Assembly: GCA_031422295.1 (NCBI GenBank)
Contig: JANOQM010000030.1
Coordinates: forward strand, 62,001 to 126,000
DNA from: JANOMH01 sp031422295
Lineage (GTDB): Bacteria; Pseudomonadota; Alphaproteobacteria; Rhodobacterales; Rhodobacteraceae
Reading direction: 5' to 3'
DNA length: 64,000 bases
A program made the translations under genes and the position numbers. Below the pieces are notes generated by a model. That model was given only the letters and a program-made list of their open reading frames with translations, was not told where the DNA came from and searched no databases. This document shows positions 51,880 through 61,759 of this stretch, piece by piece (within the stretch, counting starts at the first letter, position 1; each line of letters starts with the position of its first letter).

Positions 51880-54048
51880 TCAATCATGTGTATGTGCCAG
51901 TTGCACGACATCGGCAGCCCCCGCCGATCCGCGCCCCGACAGCGACGGGTTTTGCATGAAAAACCGGTGGCAGTTGAACGCAAATCCGGTCGCCGGTTGC
52001 GCCGCCCGGTCAAACCCGCCATCGGCCCGCATCACCCAGCTTTGCGCCACATCGGCCAGGTTGGCGGCCATGATCTGATCGACGATCTGCGCCTTGACCG
52101 TCGGATTTGTCGCCTCGACCAGGGTTTCAACCCGCCGGGTCAGGTTGCGGCCCATCCAGTCGGCTGATGACATGAACACCCGCGCCTGCGGCGAAGGCAG
52201 CGCATGGCCATTGCCAAAACAGACAATCCGGGAATGTTCCAGAAACCGGCCAATGATTGATTTTACACGTATATTTTCACTCAGCCCCTTGATGCCAGGG
52301 CGCAACCCGCAAATGCCCCGCACGATCAGACTGATCTGCACCCCGGCCTGTGACGCGGCATACAGGGCGTCGATCACATCCTCTTCGATGATCGAATTCA
52401 TCTTGGCCCAGATGGTGGCCGGGCGTCCGGCACGGGCATGGTCAGCCTCGGCCCCGATCATGTCAATCAGCCGGGCCTTGAGGGAAATCGGAGAAATGGC
52501 GAGGTTTTCCAGCCCCTCGGGCTGGGCATAGCCGCCGACATAATTGAACACTTTGGTCGCATCGCGGCCCAGTTTGGGGTCACAAGTGAACAAGGACAGA
52601 TCGGTGTAAATCCGCGCAGTGATCGGGTGGTAATTGCCGGTGCCAAAATGGGTATAGGTCACCAACTGGCCCGCCTCGCGGCGCACCACCACTGAAATTT
52701 TTGCATGGGTTTTGTATTGCGTGAACCCGTAAACCACATGCGCCCCGGCCCGTTCCAGTCGGCGGGACTGGCGGATATTGGCGGCCTCATCGAACCGGGC
52801 GCGCAGTTCGATCAGGGCGGTGACAGATTTACCCGCCTCGGCCGCCTCGCACAGCGCATCCACAATCGGGGAATTGCGCGAGGTGCGGTACAGGGTCTGT
52901 TTGATCGCCACCACATCAGGGTCGGCGGCGGCCTGTTGCAGAAACCGGATCACCATATCGAAGGTTTCGTAGGGGTGATGCAGCAGCATGTCTTTTTGGG
53001 CAATGGCGGCAAACATATCACCATCATGGTCCTGCACCCGTTCGGGCACGCGCGGGGTAAACGGCGGCCATAACAGATCGGGCCGGGCGTCCAGCACCAG
53101 TTCGGACAGATCGGCAATCCCGATCATCCCGTCCACCTCGACCACTTCTTCGTCGCGGACGGCAAGTTCCTGCATGATCAGCGATTTCAGCGCGGCAGGC
53201 GCACCGGTGGACATCTTCATCCGCACAACTTCACCCCGGCGGCGGCGTTTCAGTGCGGTCTCGAACTCGCGGACCAGATCTTCGGCTTCATCCTCGACCT
53301 CCAGATCACTGTCGCGCAGCACCCTGAACGCACAGGACCCGCGCACCCGGTAGCCCGGAAACAACTGGTCGATCTGCAACATCAACAACTCTTCCAGCGG
53401 TAAAAACCGGTGCCCGGCGATATTCGGCAAAGGCACAAAACGGTCAATCTGATGCGGCACCGGCAACAGCGCCAGCAAAGGGCGTTTGTCAGACACCCGT
53501 TCCAATTGCAGCGCCAGCGCAAAGCCTTCGTTCGGCAGAAATGGAAACGGATGCGCCGGGTCAATCGCCAATGGCGACAAAACCGGAAACACCTGGCGCA
53601 AAAAGAAATCCGCCAGATAGCGCGCATCTTCGGCCAAAACCTCATCCCGCGTCAGCAGGCTGATGCCATTGGCCGCCATCTCGACCTTCAGCGCGTTGAA
53701 CACGGCTTGTTGGCGGTCCATCAGGCGGCGGGCATCCAGATCAATCAGCACCAACTGCTCGGCAGGGGTCAGCCCGTCCAGCGCCGGGGTGGTGTTTCCT
53801 GCGAGGGCCAGTTCGCGCAGACCGGCCACCCGGACCATATAAAATTCATCCAGATTGGTGGCGGAAATCGACAAAAACCGCAGCCGTTCCAGCAGCGGCA
53901 CGCGGGTGTTTTCAGCCTCGCCCAGCACCCGCCAGTTAAACCCCAGCCAGCTCAGCTCTCGGTTCATATAGCGGGCGGGGCCGGTCATATCAGCTTGAAG
54001 CGCGACAGGGGCGGCAAACGGGGCGGTAAGGAAATCTGCAGAGGGCAT
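51880..54048 (-). CDS. ppk: polyphosphate kinase 1
   Basis: A 722-residue PPK1 that synthesises polyphosphate from ATP. ELSWLGFNWRVLGEAENTRV is near the N-terminus; the autophosphorylated His is in KTHAKISVVVRRE; the second conserved His is in FLEHSRIVCFGNG, with MNSIIEEDVIDALY between. It lies between hdaA and ppx, a gene order frequent in alphaproteobacteria, and probably shares transcription with ppx. Confidence 0.95.
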   Translation of the reverse strand: MPSADFLTAPFAAPVALQADMTGPARYMNRELSWLGFNWRVLGEAENTRVPLLERLRFLSISATNLDEFYMVRVAGLRELALAGNTTPALDGLTPAEQLVLIDLDARRLMDRQQAVFNALKVEMAANGISLLTRDEVLAEDARYLADFFLRQVFPVLSPLAIDPAHPFPFLPNEGFALALQLERVSDKRPLLALLPVPHQIDRFVPLPNIAGHRFLPLEELLMLQIDQLFPGYRVRGSCAFRVLRDSDLEVEDEAEDLVREFETALKRRRRGEVVRMKMSTGAPAALKSLIMQELAVRDEEVVEVDGMIGIADLSELVLDARPDLLWPPFTPRVPERVQDHDGDMFAAIAQKDMLLHHPYETFDMVIRFLQQAAADPDVVAIKQTLYRTSRNSPIVDALCEAAEAGKSVTALIELRARFDEAANIRQSRRLERAGAHVVYGFTQYKTHAKISVVVRREAGQLVTYTHFGTGNYHPITARIYTDLSLFTCDPKLGRDATKVFNYVGGYAQPEGLENLAISPISLKARLIDMIGAEADHARAGRPATIWAKMNSIIEEDVIDALYAASQAGVQISLIVRGICGLRPGIKGLSENIRVKSIIGRFLEHSRIVCFGNGHALPSPQARVFMSSADWMGRNLTRRVETLVEATNPTVKAQIVDQIMAANLADVAQSWVMRADGGFDRAAQPATGFAFNCHRFFMQNPSLSGRGSAGAADVVQLAHTHD

Positions 54049-54087
54049 GCGCGTCTTATCTTTCCGAAACGTAACAGTTCTTTGACG

Positions 54088-54768
54088 CTAATTAAATGCC
54101 TCAGCCCCTGGTTTGTCCAGAACTGCGCGCACAAAAGCCCGGGTCAGTGTCCGCCCTTCGTGCAGGCCTGCGGCATCCAGCAGGGCCACCACGCGGGCCG
54201 CCGCCGCATGCGACCGTTCAATCCGGGCTGTCAGATAGGTGATGACATCAGGCGGCGGGGCGAGTTGGCGGTCGGCAAACAGCTTCATCACCAAGGCCGC
54301 CAACAGCCGGTCATCGGGGTCATCCAGCCGGACCACAGCGGCGGCCTGCATCCGGCTGGCCAGATCGGGCAGGGCTATGTGCCAGCGGCTGGGGGGCAGC
54401 GCCGCCGTGACCAACAACCGCCCGCCAGTCTGGGCCAGATGGTTATGCAGGTGAAACACCTGCTCTTCTGCGCCTTCTGGCAGATGTTCCATATCCTCGA
54501 TCACCAGATGCGCCCCAGAGGCAGGCATCGGCCCCGGCACCACAGCGCTGGCCTGCAAAATCTGCGCCCCGGCCAGACTTTGCCAGACCCGCGCCAAATG
54601 ACTTTTGCCGCTGCCAGCGGGGCCGGTCAGGGCCAGTTTGCCCGCAGGCCAGCCCGGCCAGTCTGTGACCATGGCAAAAGCTGGCGCATTCGCGGTCGAA
54701 ACAAAGAAATCATCGGGGCCAAGCGCCACCTGCGACGGCAGATCAAAGCTGAGTTGCCTTGGGTTCAT
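54088..54768 (-). CDS. hdaA: HdaA, DnaA-related replication regulator
   Basis: A 226-residue AAA+ protein related to DnaA without the DNA-binding domain. The N-terminal clamp-binding motif RQLSFDLP is at residues 4-11; Walker A is GPAGSGKSH; a sensor-type GGRLLVTAALPPS segment follows. HdaA works with the DNA-loaded sliding clamp to convert DnaA-ATP to DnaA-ADP. Its start overlaps the upstream permease stop (ATGA). Confidence 0.92.
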   Translation of the reverse strand: MNPRQLSFDLPSQVALGPDDFFVSTANAPAFAMVTDWPGWPAGKLALTGPAGSGKSHLARVWQSLAGAQILQASAVVPGPMPASGAHLVIEDMEHLPEGAEEQVFHLHNHLAQTGGRLLVTAALPPSRWHIALPDLASRMQAAAVVRLDDPDDRLLAALVMKLFADRQLAPPPDVITYLTARIERSHAAAARVVALLDAAGLHEGRTLTRAFVRAVLDKPGAEAFN

Positions 54769-55826
54769 TGCCCGCCCGTCAGGCCCCGGTACAGACGGCC
54801 ATCCTTGTACCGCGCCAAAGCAAAGCGGATCACCACCCCAATCATCGCGGCCATTGGGACAGCGACAAGCAGGCCGACAAATCCAAACACCGCACCAAAC
54901 ACCGACAGGGCGAACAGCAGCCAGACCGGATGCAGGCCCACACTTTCGCCGACCAGTTTCGGGGTCAACACGTTGCCCTCAACCGCCTGACCAATCACGA
55001 AAATCGCGGCGACAGCACCAATCCAGACCCAATCGCCCCAGAACTGGAACAACGCCAGCCCCAGCGCCAGCCCGCCGCCAATCAGCGCACCGACATAGGG
55101 AATGAACGACACCAGTCCGGCAATCAGGCCCAGAACCAGCCCGAAATTCAGGCCGACAAGGCCCAGTCCGGCGGCATAATATACACCAAGGATCAGACAG
55201 ACCGTGCCCTGCCCGCGAATGAATGACGCCAGCGTCGCATCAATCTGGGACGCCAGTTGCCGGATCACCTGCGCATGATCGCGCGGCAGTAAATCATCCA
55301 CCCGTGCAATCATCCGGTCCCAGTCGAGCAGCAGATAAAACGTGACCACCGGCACGATCACCACCAGCAGAATGATACTCAGCACACTGGCCGCCGAGCT
55401 TAAAACCGAATTCAGCAAATCCGCGCCTTTGGACTGGATCGTCTGCCCAATCGCCAGAAGTTGCTGCCGGATCGTGCTGTCTGCATCCATGATCGACGGA
55501 AACTGCAGCGTCAGCCAGCCCTGCAACTGCTGAAACATCGCAGGTGCTGTGTCGATCAGCGATGTGGCCTGTTGCACCAGCAGCGGGATCACCAGCAGGA
55601 ACAGCAAGATGATGATCAGCAAGGCGATCAGGGACAGCGTGACGACAGCCATCACCCGGCTCAACCCCAGCCGCTCCAGCCGGTCGGCCAGCGGGTCGAG
55701 CATATATGCCAAGGCACCGCCCAGAACAAAGGGCAAGATCACATCGCCCAGCCACCACAACACGAAAAAGAACACTGCCGCCGCAATGCCCCAATATTTC
55801 GCCTGTTGATTGACCGGTAACGCCAT
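54765..55826 (-). CDS. AI-2E / PerM-family transporter
   Basis: A 353-residue membrane protein of the AI-2E (PerM/TqsA) family: paired N-terminal helices (about 10-60), a central amphipathic part and the C-terminal helices with LGLVGLNFGLVLGLIAGLVS and PYVGALIGGGLALG. Family members export small molecules or sodium; the substrate is unknown. GTG at 55829 and ATG at 55826 are adjacent; AGGGA better suits the ATG. It sits directly upstream of hdaA, a common pairing. Confidence 0.88.
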   Translation of the reverse strand: MALPVNQQAKYWGIAAAVFFFVLWWLGDVILPFVLGGALAYMLDPLADRLERLGLSRVMAVVTLSLIALLIIILLFLLVIPLLVQQATSLIDTAPAMFQQLQGWLTLQFPSIMDADSTIRQQLLAIGQTIQSKGADLLNSVLSSAASVLSIILLVVIVPVVTFYLLLDWDRMIARVDDLLPRDHAQVIRQLASQIDATLASFIRGQGTVCLILGVYYAAGLGLVGLNFGLVLGLIAGLVSFIPYVGALIGGGLALGLALFQFWGDWVWIGAVAAIFVIGQAVEGNVLTPKLVGESVGLHPVWLLFALSVFGAVFGFVGLLVAVPMAAMIGVVIRFALARYKDGRLYRGLTGGQ

Positions 55827-55864
55827 CACTCATTCCCTGTTATTCACGGGAACACATGGCCCAT

Positions 55865-55891
55865 GACCCGGCCCCATGCAAGGGCCGGGTC
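55865..55891 (-). terminator. hairpin after the third fasciclin gene
   Basis: A perfect 10-bp stem, GACCCGGCCC at 55865-55874 and GGGCCGGGTC at 55882-55891, with a 7-nt loop, lies 36 nt past the stop of the minus-strand fasciclin gene. No U-tract on that strand. Confidence 0.5.
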
Positions 55892-55927
55892 GGTTTAACG
55901 CCAGTAAAAGCGTGGTGGCAGGTGGCG

Positions 55928-56449
55928 TTAGTGACAGGCGGGGCGGGTTCCCGGCAGTAGCACTTTGTCGATCACATGGATCACGCCGTTATCGGCAATG
56001 ATATCGGCAATGATCACGGTGGCCAGTTCGCCGGTGCCGTCACCGATGGTCACGCCAGCGGCGCTGGAGGTGATGCATAACCGGCTGTCGGCCAGAACCG
56101 GGCGGAAATAGTTTGATCCGGCCGGGAAATCGCCGGCCAGCAGGCGGCGGTCATCGACGTGGTTCAGCAAGACATTGGTCAGCTGATCCTTGTTCTCGGG
56201 CAGCAGCAGCGTGTCGACTGTGCCAGCGGGCAGGGCGGCAAATGCTTCGTTCACCGGGGCGTAGACCGTGAAAGGGCCAGGGCCGGACAGGGTTTCGGCC
56301 AGACCGGCGGCGGTCACAGCGGCGACAAGGGTCGAAAACCGCGCATCAGCGGCGGCAATGCCGACAATCGTATCGGCCTTAACAGCGCCAGCAAAGCTTA
56401 CCAATACGGCTGCCGCAGCAGCCAGTCGGGTTGTCATCTTCATCTTCAT
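55928..56449 (-). CDS. secreted fasciclin-domain protein (copy 3)
   Basis: A 173-residue FAS1 protein with a signal peptide ending near AGAVKA at residue 25. FAS1 motifs are FSTLVAAVTAAGLAETLSGP, GPFTVYAPVNEAFAALP and NGVIHVIDKVLLP. It is more divergent than the two tandem copies 48 kb away and lacks their ILTCHV cysteine. The start at 56449 (MKMKMTTRLAAAA) follows GGGGAC; the longer frame to 56482 has no signal-like start. Confidence 0.88.
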   Translation of the reverse strand: MKMKMTTRLAAAAAVLVSFAGAVKADTIVGIAAADARFSTLVAAVTAAGLAETLSGPGPFTVYAPVNEAFAALPAGTVDTLLLPENKDQLTNVLLNHVDDRRLLAGDFPAGSNYFRPVLADSRLCITSSAAGVTIGDGTGELATVIIADIIADNGVIHVIDKVLLPGTRPACH

Positions 56450-56649
56450 AGTCCCCAAGTTTACAATCATGCGTTCGTGCATGTGACAGAGTTACGCAGG
56501 GGAATTTCGTCCGGTTCACCCCCCTCGCAACCCTGTGACCGACGACTCGCGGGCCGTGATAATTGTTACAAAGCCGACTGTGCTTGCCTGCCCCGCGCTG
56601 ACCGCCTAAACCCCATTGCGACAGTTTATTCCAATTAGGACCGCGACCC

Positions 56650-58005
56650 ATGCGCCTTTCCCGTTATTTCATGCCCGTTTTGAAAGAAAACCCCGCCGAG
56701 GCGCAAATCGTGTCGCATCGCTACATGCTGCGGGCGGGGATGATCAAACAGCAGGCGGCAGGGATTTATTCCTGGCTGCCGCTGGGGTTCAAGGTGCTGA
56801 AACGGATCGAGGATATCGTCCATCAGGAACAACAGCGCGTCGGGCACCTACCTTTGCTGATGCCCACCCTGCAACCCGCCGACCTGTGGCGCGAATCCGG
56901 GCGCTACGATGATTACGGTCAGGAAATGCTGCGCATCACCGACCGGCAGGACCGCGAGATGCTGTATGGGCCGACGAATGAGGAGATGATTACCGACATC
57001 TTCCGCAGTCATGTGTCGTCCTACAAAGACCTGCCGCTGACACTGTATCACATCCAATGGAAGTTCCGCGACGAGATGCGCCCGCGCTTTGGCGTCATGC
57101 GGGGGCGCGAGTTCCTGATGAAAGACGGCTATAATTTCGACATCGACAAGGACGCCGCCCTGCATGCCTATAACCGGCACATGGTCAGCTACCTGCGCAC
57201 CTATGAACGGATGGGGCTGACCGCGATTCCGATGCGGGCGGATAGCGGGCCGATCGGCGGCGAGGATACGCATGAATTCCTCGTGCTGGCCAGCACCGGC
57301 GAATCCGAGGTGTTTTATGACGAGGCTGTGACCCAGCTGAAACTCGGCAACCGCGCCGTCGACATGACCGACCGCGCCGCTGTGGCCGCCATCTGCGCCG
57401 AGTTCACCACGCTCTATGCCCGCACCGACGAAACCCATAAACCAGACCTGTTCGCGCAAATCCCCGAGGCCCGCCGCAAGGTCGGGCGCGGGATCGAAGT
57501 CGGCCAGATCTTCTATTTCGGCACCAAATATTCCGAGCCAATGAAAGCCACAGTTCAGGGCCCGGATGGGGCGATTGTCCCGGTCCACATGGGCAGCCAC
57601 GGCATCGGCGTCTCCCGCCTGCTGGGCGCGATCATCGAGGCGAGCCACGACGACAAAGGCATCATCTGGCCCGAAGGCGTCACCCCGTTCCATGTCGGCA
57701 TCGTCAACCTGAAACAGGGCGACGCACAGGCGGATGCGGCCTGCGAGGCGCTGTATAAATCCGTGGCCCTGTTGGGGCTAGAGGCGCTGTATGACGACCG
57801 CGACGAACGGGCGGGCGGCAAGTTTGCCACCATGGACCTGATCGGCTTGCCGTGGCGGATTACTGTCGGGCCAAGGGGCCTGAAGAATGGCGTGGTCGAA
57901 CTAACCTCACGTCGGACCGGCGTGAGTGAAGAAATGCCGCCGGAACAAGCGATTGCGCGTATCGCCGGGATTTATCAGGGGGTGTCGGGCGGGGCCGCGT
58001 CGTGA
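56650..58005 (+). CDS. proS: prolyl-tRNA synthetase
   Basis: A 451-residue class II synthetase. Motif 1 region (LPLGFKVLKRIEDIVHQEQ), motif 2 (QWKFRDEMRPRFGVMRGREF) and motif 3 (GSHGIGVSRLLGAI) are present, followed by the anticodon-binding domain. The roughly 180-residue INS editing domain of the E. coli enzyme is missing, as is usual in alphaproteobacteria, so Ala-tRNAPro editing would need a separate protein not seen in this window. The stop overlaps the next GTG start. Confidence 0.95.
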   Translation: MRLSRYFMPVLKENPAEAQIVSHRYMLRAGMIKQQAAGIYSWLPLGFKVLKRIEDIVHQEQQRVGHLPLLMPTLQPADLWRESGRYDDYGQEMLRITDRQDREMLYGPTNEEMITDIFRSHVSSYKDLPLTLYHIQWKFRDEMRPRFGVMRGREFLMKDGYNFDIDKDAALHAYNRHMVSYLRTYERMGLTAIPMRADSGPIGGEDTHEFLVLASTGESEVFYDEAVTQLKLGNRAVDMTDRAAVAAICAEFTTLYARTDETHKPDLFAQIPEARRKVGRGIEVGQIFYFGTKYSEPMKATVQGPDGAIVPVHMGSHGIGVSRLLGAIIEASHDDKGIIWPEGVTPFHVGIVNLKQGDAQADAACEALYKSVALLGLEALYDDRDERAGGKFATMDLIGLPWRITVGPRGLKNGVVELTSRRTGVSEEMPPEQAIARIAGIYQGVSGGAAS

Positions 58006-58589
58006 CAAATGCGCCAAATCTGCCGATCAGCCAGATTTTCACCGGGGCGCACGGTTGGCATTATAAAGTTGACAACACGGTTGACACGGGCCTGACCCGC
58101 GTCGCTCCGAGCGACATTGACGCCGCAGAACAGCGGCTGGGCGTGGTTTTCCCCGATGTCCTGCGACGGCTTTACCTGGTTCAGAACGGCGGCGTGATCG
58201 AAGATATCGTCATACCTGGGGCGTCTGCGCTGTCAGGGCACAGTGAGGAAACGCTGGTCTATCCTTTTGTTAACGGGGCCTTGCCGCCTGTGCAGGCGCT
58301 GACCGGACTGGTGCCGTTCTGGGACGTAGCCTTTCAAGCTCAGGAATACGCCGACCTGTTCGGCTTGCTGCGTCCGCCGCTTCCTGACAACGCCGATCAG
58401 ATGATCGTGCTGTCCGATTGGCCCGGTCAGGTTTTGCTGTTGGACCTGCGTGCGCCGGGCAGATCGCCGGTCGGGCTGTGTGCCCTGTATTACGATGGCC
58501 GCCCGCAAGAACCGCGCTGGCAATCCGACGGTCTTTGGTGGGCGGATGCAGAATGTTTTTTCAATAACTTGCAGCGCGTACCCGGCTGA
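58002..58589 (+). CDS. SMI1/KNR4 (SUKH)-family protein
   Basis: A 195-residue protein with the SUKH signature DIDAAEQRLGVVFPDVLRRLYLVQNGG near residues 36-65. SUKH proteins often give immunity against toxins, but many stand alone, as here. GTG start at 58002 overlapping the proS stop (GTGA). The target is unknown; no toxin gene is adjacent. Confidence 0.8.
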   Translation: MTNAPNLPISQIFTGAHGWHYKVDNTVDTGLTRVAPSDIDAAEQRLGVVFPDVLRRLYLVQNGGVIEDIVIPGASALSGHSEETLVYPFVNGALPPVQALTGLVPFWDVAFQAQEYADLFGLLRPPLPDNADQMIVLSDWPGQVLLLDLRAPGRSPVGLCALYYDGRPQEPRWQSDGLWWADAECFFNNLQRVPG

Positions 58590-58618
58590 ATTGGCTCGGG
58601 CCAACGAAAGGAAGGCCA

Positions 58619-58837
58619 ATGTCGTTCCAAGCCTATCTAGACAACATCCAGTCAAAAACTGGTAAAACCCCTGCCGATTTCAAAGCCTTGGCAGCCGAAA
58701 AAGGATTTGCGACAAACGCCGGAATTGCCCCCGGCGTGAAGGCCACGCAGATCACTGACTGGCTCAAGGCCGATTTCGGCCTTGGCCATGGTCATGCTAT
58801 GGCAATTGTGGCCCTGCTCAAGGGCAAGACCAGCTAA
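58619..58837 (+). CDS. DUF4287 family protein
   Basis: A 72-residue soluble protein matching DUF4287: SFQAYLDNIQSKTGKTPADF, then KATQITDWLKADFGLGHGHA. AAGGAAGG precedes the ATG at 58619. Function unknown. Its stop is 3 nt from the stop of the convergent lipoprotein gene. Confidence 0.88.
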   Translation: MSFQAYLDNIQSKTGKTPADFKALAAEKGFATNAGIAPGVKATQITDWLKADFGLGHGHAMAIVALLKGKTS

Positions 58838-58839
58838 CC

Positions 58840-59136
58840 TTACTCGGCCGGTACTACCGGTGCGGCCGCCGCTGCAATCTCTGCCGCAATCTCGTCCAGC
58901 GCGGCGCAGGCAGCAGTCAGGTCAGCACCCTCTGCGGTCAATGTCGCCTGAATTTCGGTCAAACGCGGCGTCATTGCCGCCAGTTTTTCCGGGTCCGACG
59001 TGGCCAAAGCCTGCATCGCCGTCATCACTTCGGTTGCTTTGGCGGTCGCGGTTTCCTGCGTGCAGGTCGGCGCGTCATCACAGGCGGCCAGAAATCCTGC
59101 CGTTGCAAGCACCAGTGTCAAAGTCAAAACTCTCAT
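58840..59136 (-). CDS. small lipoprotein
   Basis: A 98-residue lipoprotein with lipobox LAAC (Cys19) after a hydrophobic MRVLTLTLVLATAGF. The mature part is acidic and alanine-rich, ends in AAAAPVVPAE and is likely helical; another cysteine follows in TCTQET and one in TAACAAL. The ATG at 59136 opens the signal peptide, so the longer upstream frame is rejected. Function unknown. Confidence 0.75.
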   Translation of the reverse strand: MRVLTLTLVLATAGFLAACDDAPTCTQETATAKATEVMTAMQALATSDPEKLAAMTPRLTEIQATLTAEGADLTAACAALDEIAAEIAAAAAPVVPAE

Positions 59137-59328
59137 CTTTTCAAACCCCAAATAGGTAAATTGATCCATGTGCCGGAACCCGGCGCTGCCAGAATATGCC
59201 AGCCGGGCCACAATTCAAAGCCGACCCTGCGGCGATGGGCAATCATCCGCCCGTCCGGCATAGACAGTTGCGGCTTGACGGCGGCCCGCGCCGTTCCCAT
59301 GGTGCCCGGAAAAACAAATGAGGCGCTG

Positions 59329-60615
59329 ATGACCGGCCAGACCAGACCCTTTGCCGCCTTTGAATGGATGATCGCCTGGCGCTATCTGCGGGCCAAGCGG
59401 GCCGAAGGCGGGGTCAGTATCATGACCTGGATTTCGCTGATCGGGGTCACTTTGGCAGTGTTTGCGCTGATCGCCACCCTGGCAGTACGGTCCGGGTTCC
59501 GGGCTGAATTCGTCGATACCATACTGGGGGCCAATGCCCATGTGACCGTCTACAACACGCTGGCGGTTAGTGAAACCGGGGCCACCAGCCGCACGATTTC
59601 CGACTATGCCGATCTGACCGCGCGGCTGCAAGCGGTCCCCGGCGTCACCACGGCCGCCCCGCTGGTACGCGGCCAGGTCATGGCCAACTATCAAAATTCG
59701 AACATTGGGATCGAGGTTTACGGGGTAGAACCCGCCGATCTCTTGAACATTCCACGCATCGCTGCCCCCGAGGAATTTCTGGGCGACATCAGCCAGTTTG
59801 ATAATGGCATCGCTATCGGCTCGGGCATCGCCCGCGAACTGGGGCTGAATATCGGCGATAAAATCCGGCTCATCTCGCCCAATGGCGTGCGCACGGCAAT
59901 GGGCACATCGCCGCGCGTCGGTGCCTATGAAGTGGTCTATATCTTTACCGCCGGGCGCTATGACATCGACCGGACCCGGGCCTACATACCGCTGGCCGAC
60001 GCGCAGGAATTTTTCAATCGTGACGGCGTCGCCGATGAGATCGAGGTGATGACGACCGATCCCGACGCCGTGGATGACCTGCTGCCCGCAATCCTGGCTG
60101 CGGCGGGCGACCGGGCCTTGGTCTGGACATGGCGGGACAGTTCTGGGGCGTTCCTCAACGCGCTGACGATCGAGGATAATATCATGTTCGTGATCTTGTC
60201 GATCCTCGTGCTGATTGCCTCGCTGAATATTATCAGTGGCCTGATTATGCTGGTGAAAAACAAAGGGCGCGATATCGGCATTCTGCGCACCATGGGGCTG
60301 ACCGAAGGGTCGATCCTGCGGATATTCTTTATCTGCGGGGCCAGTATTGGGACCATTGGGACGGCGCTGGGCGTGGCGCTGGGCTGCCTATTCGCGCTGT
60401 ATATCGACCCGATTTTTTCCGCTGTGAACTACTTTGCCGGGGGCGGCGTCTGGGACCCGTCAATCAGGGGGCTCTATGCGCTGCCAGCCAAGCTGCAATG
60501 GAACGATGTACTGTCCAGTGTCAGTCTCTCGCTGGGCCTCAGTTGGGTCATCACCCTGCTGCCCGCCCGCCGTGCCGCACGGATGAATCCGGTCGAGGCA
60601 TTGCGCTATGAATGA
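59329..60615 (+). CDS. lolC: lipoprotein-releasing system permease LolC/E
   Basis: A 428-residue inner-membrane protein of the LolCE family with an N-terminal helix (FEWMIAWRYLRAKRAEGGVS then SLIGVTLAVFALIATLAV), a large periplasmic MacB_PCD-like domain and three C-terminal helices starting near residue 280 (FVILSILVLIASLNIISGLIML). It extracts lipoproteins from the inner membrane with LolD. The ATG at 59329 has GAGG upstream; the longer frame is not family-like. It overlaps lolD by 8 nt. Confidence 0.93.
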   Translation: MTGQTRPFAAFEWMIAWRYLRAKRAEGGVSIMTWISLIGVTLAVFALIATLAVRSGFRAEFVDTILGANAHVTVYNTLAVSETGATSRTISDYADLTARLQAVPGVTTAAPLVRGQVMANYQNSNIGIEVYGVEPADLLNIPRIAAPEEFLGDISQFDNGIAIGSGIARELGLNIGDKIRLISPNGVRTAMGTSPRVGAYEVVYIFTAGRYDIDRTRAYIPLADAQEFFNRDGVADEIEVMTTDPDAVDDLLPAILAAAGDRALVWTWRDSSGAFLNALTIEDNIMFVILSILVLIASLNIISGLIMLVKNKGRDIGILRTMGLTEGSILRIFFICGASIGTIGTALGVALGCLFALYIDPIFSAVNYFAGGGVWDPSIRGLYALPAKLQWNDVLSSVSLSLGLSWVITLLPARRAARMNPVEALRYE

Positions 60616-61300
60616 CGCGGTGCGTGACGCGGCCCTGCATATCGACCACGTGACCAAGGGCTATAACACCGGCAAACCGACTGCAGTGACGGTCTTGCAA
60701 GGTGTGTCGCTGACCGTGCAACCCGGCGAAGTGGTGGCGCTGGTGGCCCCGTCGGGGGCTGGAAAATCAACGCTGCTGCATATCGCGGGCCTGCTGGATA
60801 CACCCGATGACGGGCAAATCTGGATCGGCGGGACCAATGTCACCCGGCTGAATGACCAGCGGCGCACCGCCATAAGGCGGTCTCAGGTCGGGTTCATCTA
60901 CCAGTTTCATCACCTGCTGCCCGAATTTAGCGCTATTGAAAATATCGTTCTACCCCAATTGGCTAACGGCCAAAGCTCATCTAATGCATTCACCCGGGCG
61001 CAGGCCTTACTGGATCAGGTTGGCGTTGGCCACAGGGCCAGCCACCGGCCTGCCGCCCTGTCGGGGGGCGAACAGCAGCGCGTCGCGTTCTGCCGGGCTT
61101 TGGCGAATACGCCAAAGCTGTTGCTGGCCGATGAACCCACTGGAAATCTTGACCCCGGTACGTCTGACAAAGTGTTCTCGACGCTGATGGAGCTGGTACG
61201 CGGCACAGGTCTTGCAGCTGTTATTGCCACCCACAACGTGGACCTTGCTGCACGGATGGACCGGATATTGCGGCTAGAGGGTGGCCGGGTTGTGGCCTGA
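60608..61300 (+). CDS. lolD: lipoprotein-releasing system ATPase LolD
   Basis: A 230-residue ABC ATPase. Walker A is APSGAGKST, the signature is LSGGEQQR, and Walker B with the LolD-type tail is LLLADEPTGNLD. It energises LolC. Overlaps lolC by 8 nt, so the two form a coupled pair. Confidence 0.93.
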   Translation: MNDAVRDAALHIDHVTKGYNTGKPTAVTVLQGVSLTVQPGEVVALVAPSGAGKSTLLHIAGLLDTPDDGQIWIGGTNVTRLNDQRRTAIRRSQVGFIYQFHHLLPEFSAIENIVLPQLANGQSSSNAFTRAQALLDQVGVGHRASHRPAALSGGEQQRVAFCRALANTPKLLLADEPTGNLDPGTSDKVFSTLMELVRGTGLAAVIATHNVDLAARMDRILRLEGGRVVA

Positions 61301-61363
61301 TCCAGATCAATGTTGCGATTACAGACAGGTGGCATAGTGTTGCAACAGGCCCGGAGGCGCGCG

Positions 61364-61759
61364 ATGAAACCACTCTTCATACTCTCAGGCTGCATCATGC
61401 TGTCAGCTTGCATCGAGGTTGAACCACAGGTCAGTGGGCAGACGGCGTTTGTCGAAAACTGCGCCGCGTGCCATGGCGTGGATGCGCGCGGCGGCGGCGA
61501 ATTGGCCCGGTCGCTGGATACCGCCCCGCCCGATTTGACCGGACTTGCCGCCCGCAATGGCGGGGTGTTCCCGCGTGATTATGTGATGAGCACGATTGAC
61601 GGCCTGACCCGACGTCCGCATTTCAGCGAGGCCATGCCCGAATTTGGCGCAGGCGATCTGGGGCCGACGATCATTGTGGAAAACCCGGACGGGACCGGCA
61701 CACCGGTGCCCGAACGGCTGCTGGCACTGGCCGACTACTTAGAGGGCCTCCAGCGCTAA
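61364..61759 (+). CDS. cytochrome c lipoprotein
   Basis: A 131-residue c-type cytochrome. A lipobox LSAC (Cys15) anchors it; one haem motif CAACHG at about residues 36-41 and the axial Met in EAMPEFG define a single-haem class I protein. GGAGG at 61354-61358 supports the ATG at 61364; the longer frame to 61310 is rejected. The partner oxidase or reductase is not in the window. Confidence 0.85.
   Translation: MKPLFILSGCIMLSACIEVEPQVSGQTAFVENCAACHGVDARGGGELARSLDTAPPDLTGLAARNGGVFPRDYVMSTIDGLTRRPHFSEAMPEFGAGDLGPTIIVENPDGTGTPVPERLLALADYLEGLQR

Noticed and set aside
53410..54990. A 526-codon open frame on the plus strand across ppk and hdaA
   Set aside because: It is antisense to two clearly real genes and its translation is Gln/Arg/His-rich without any motif.
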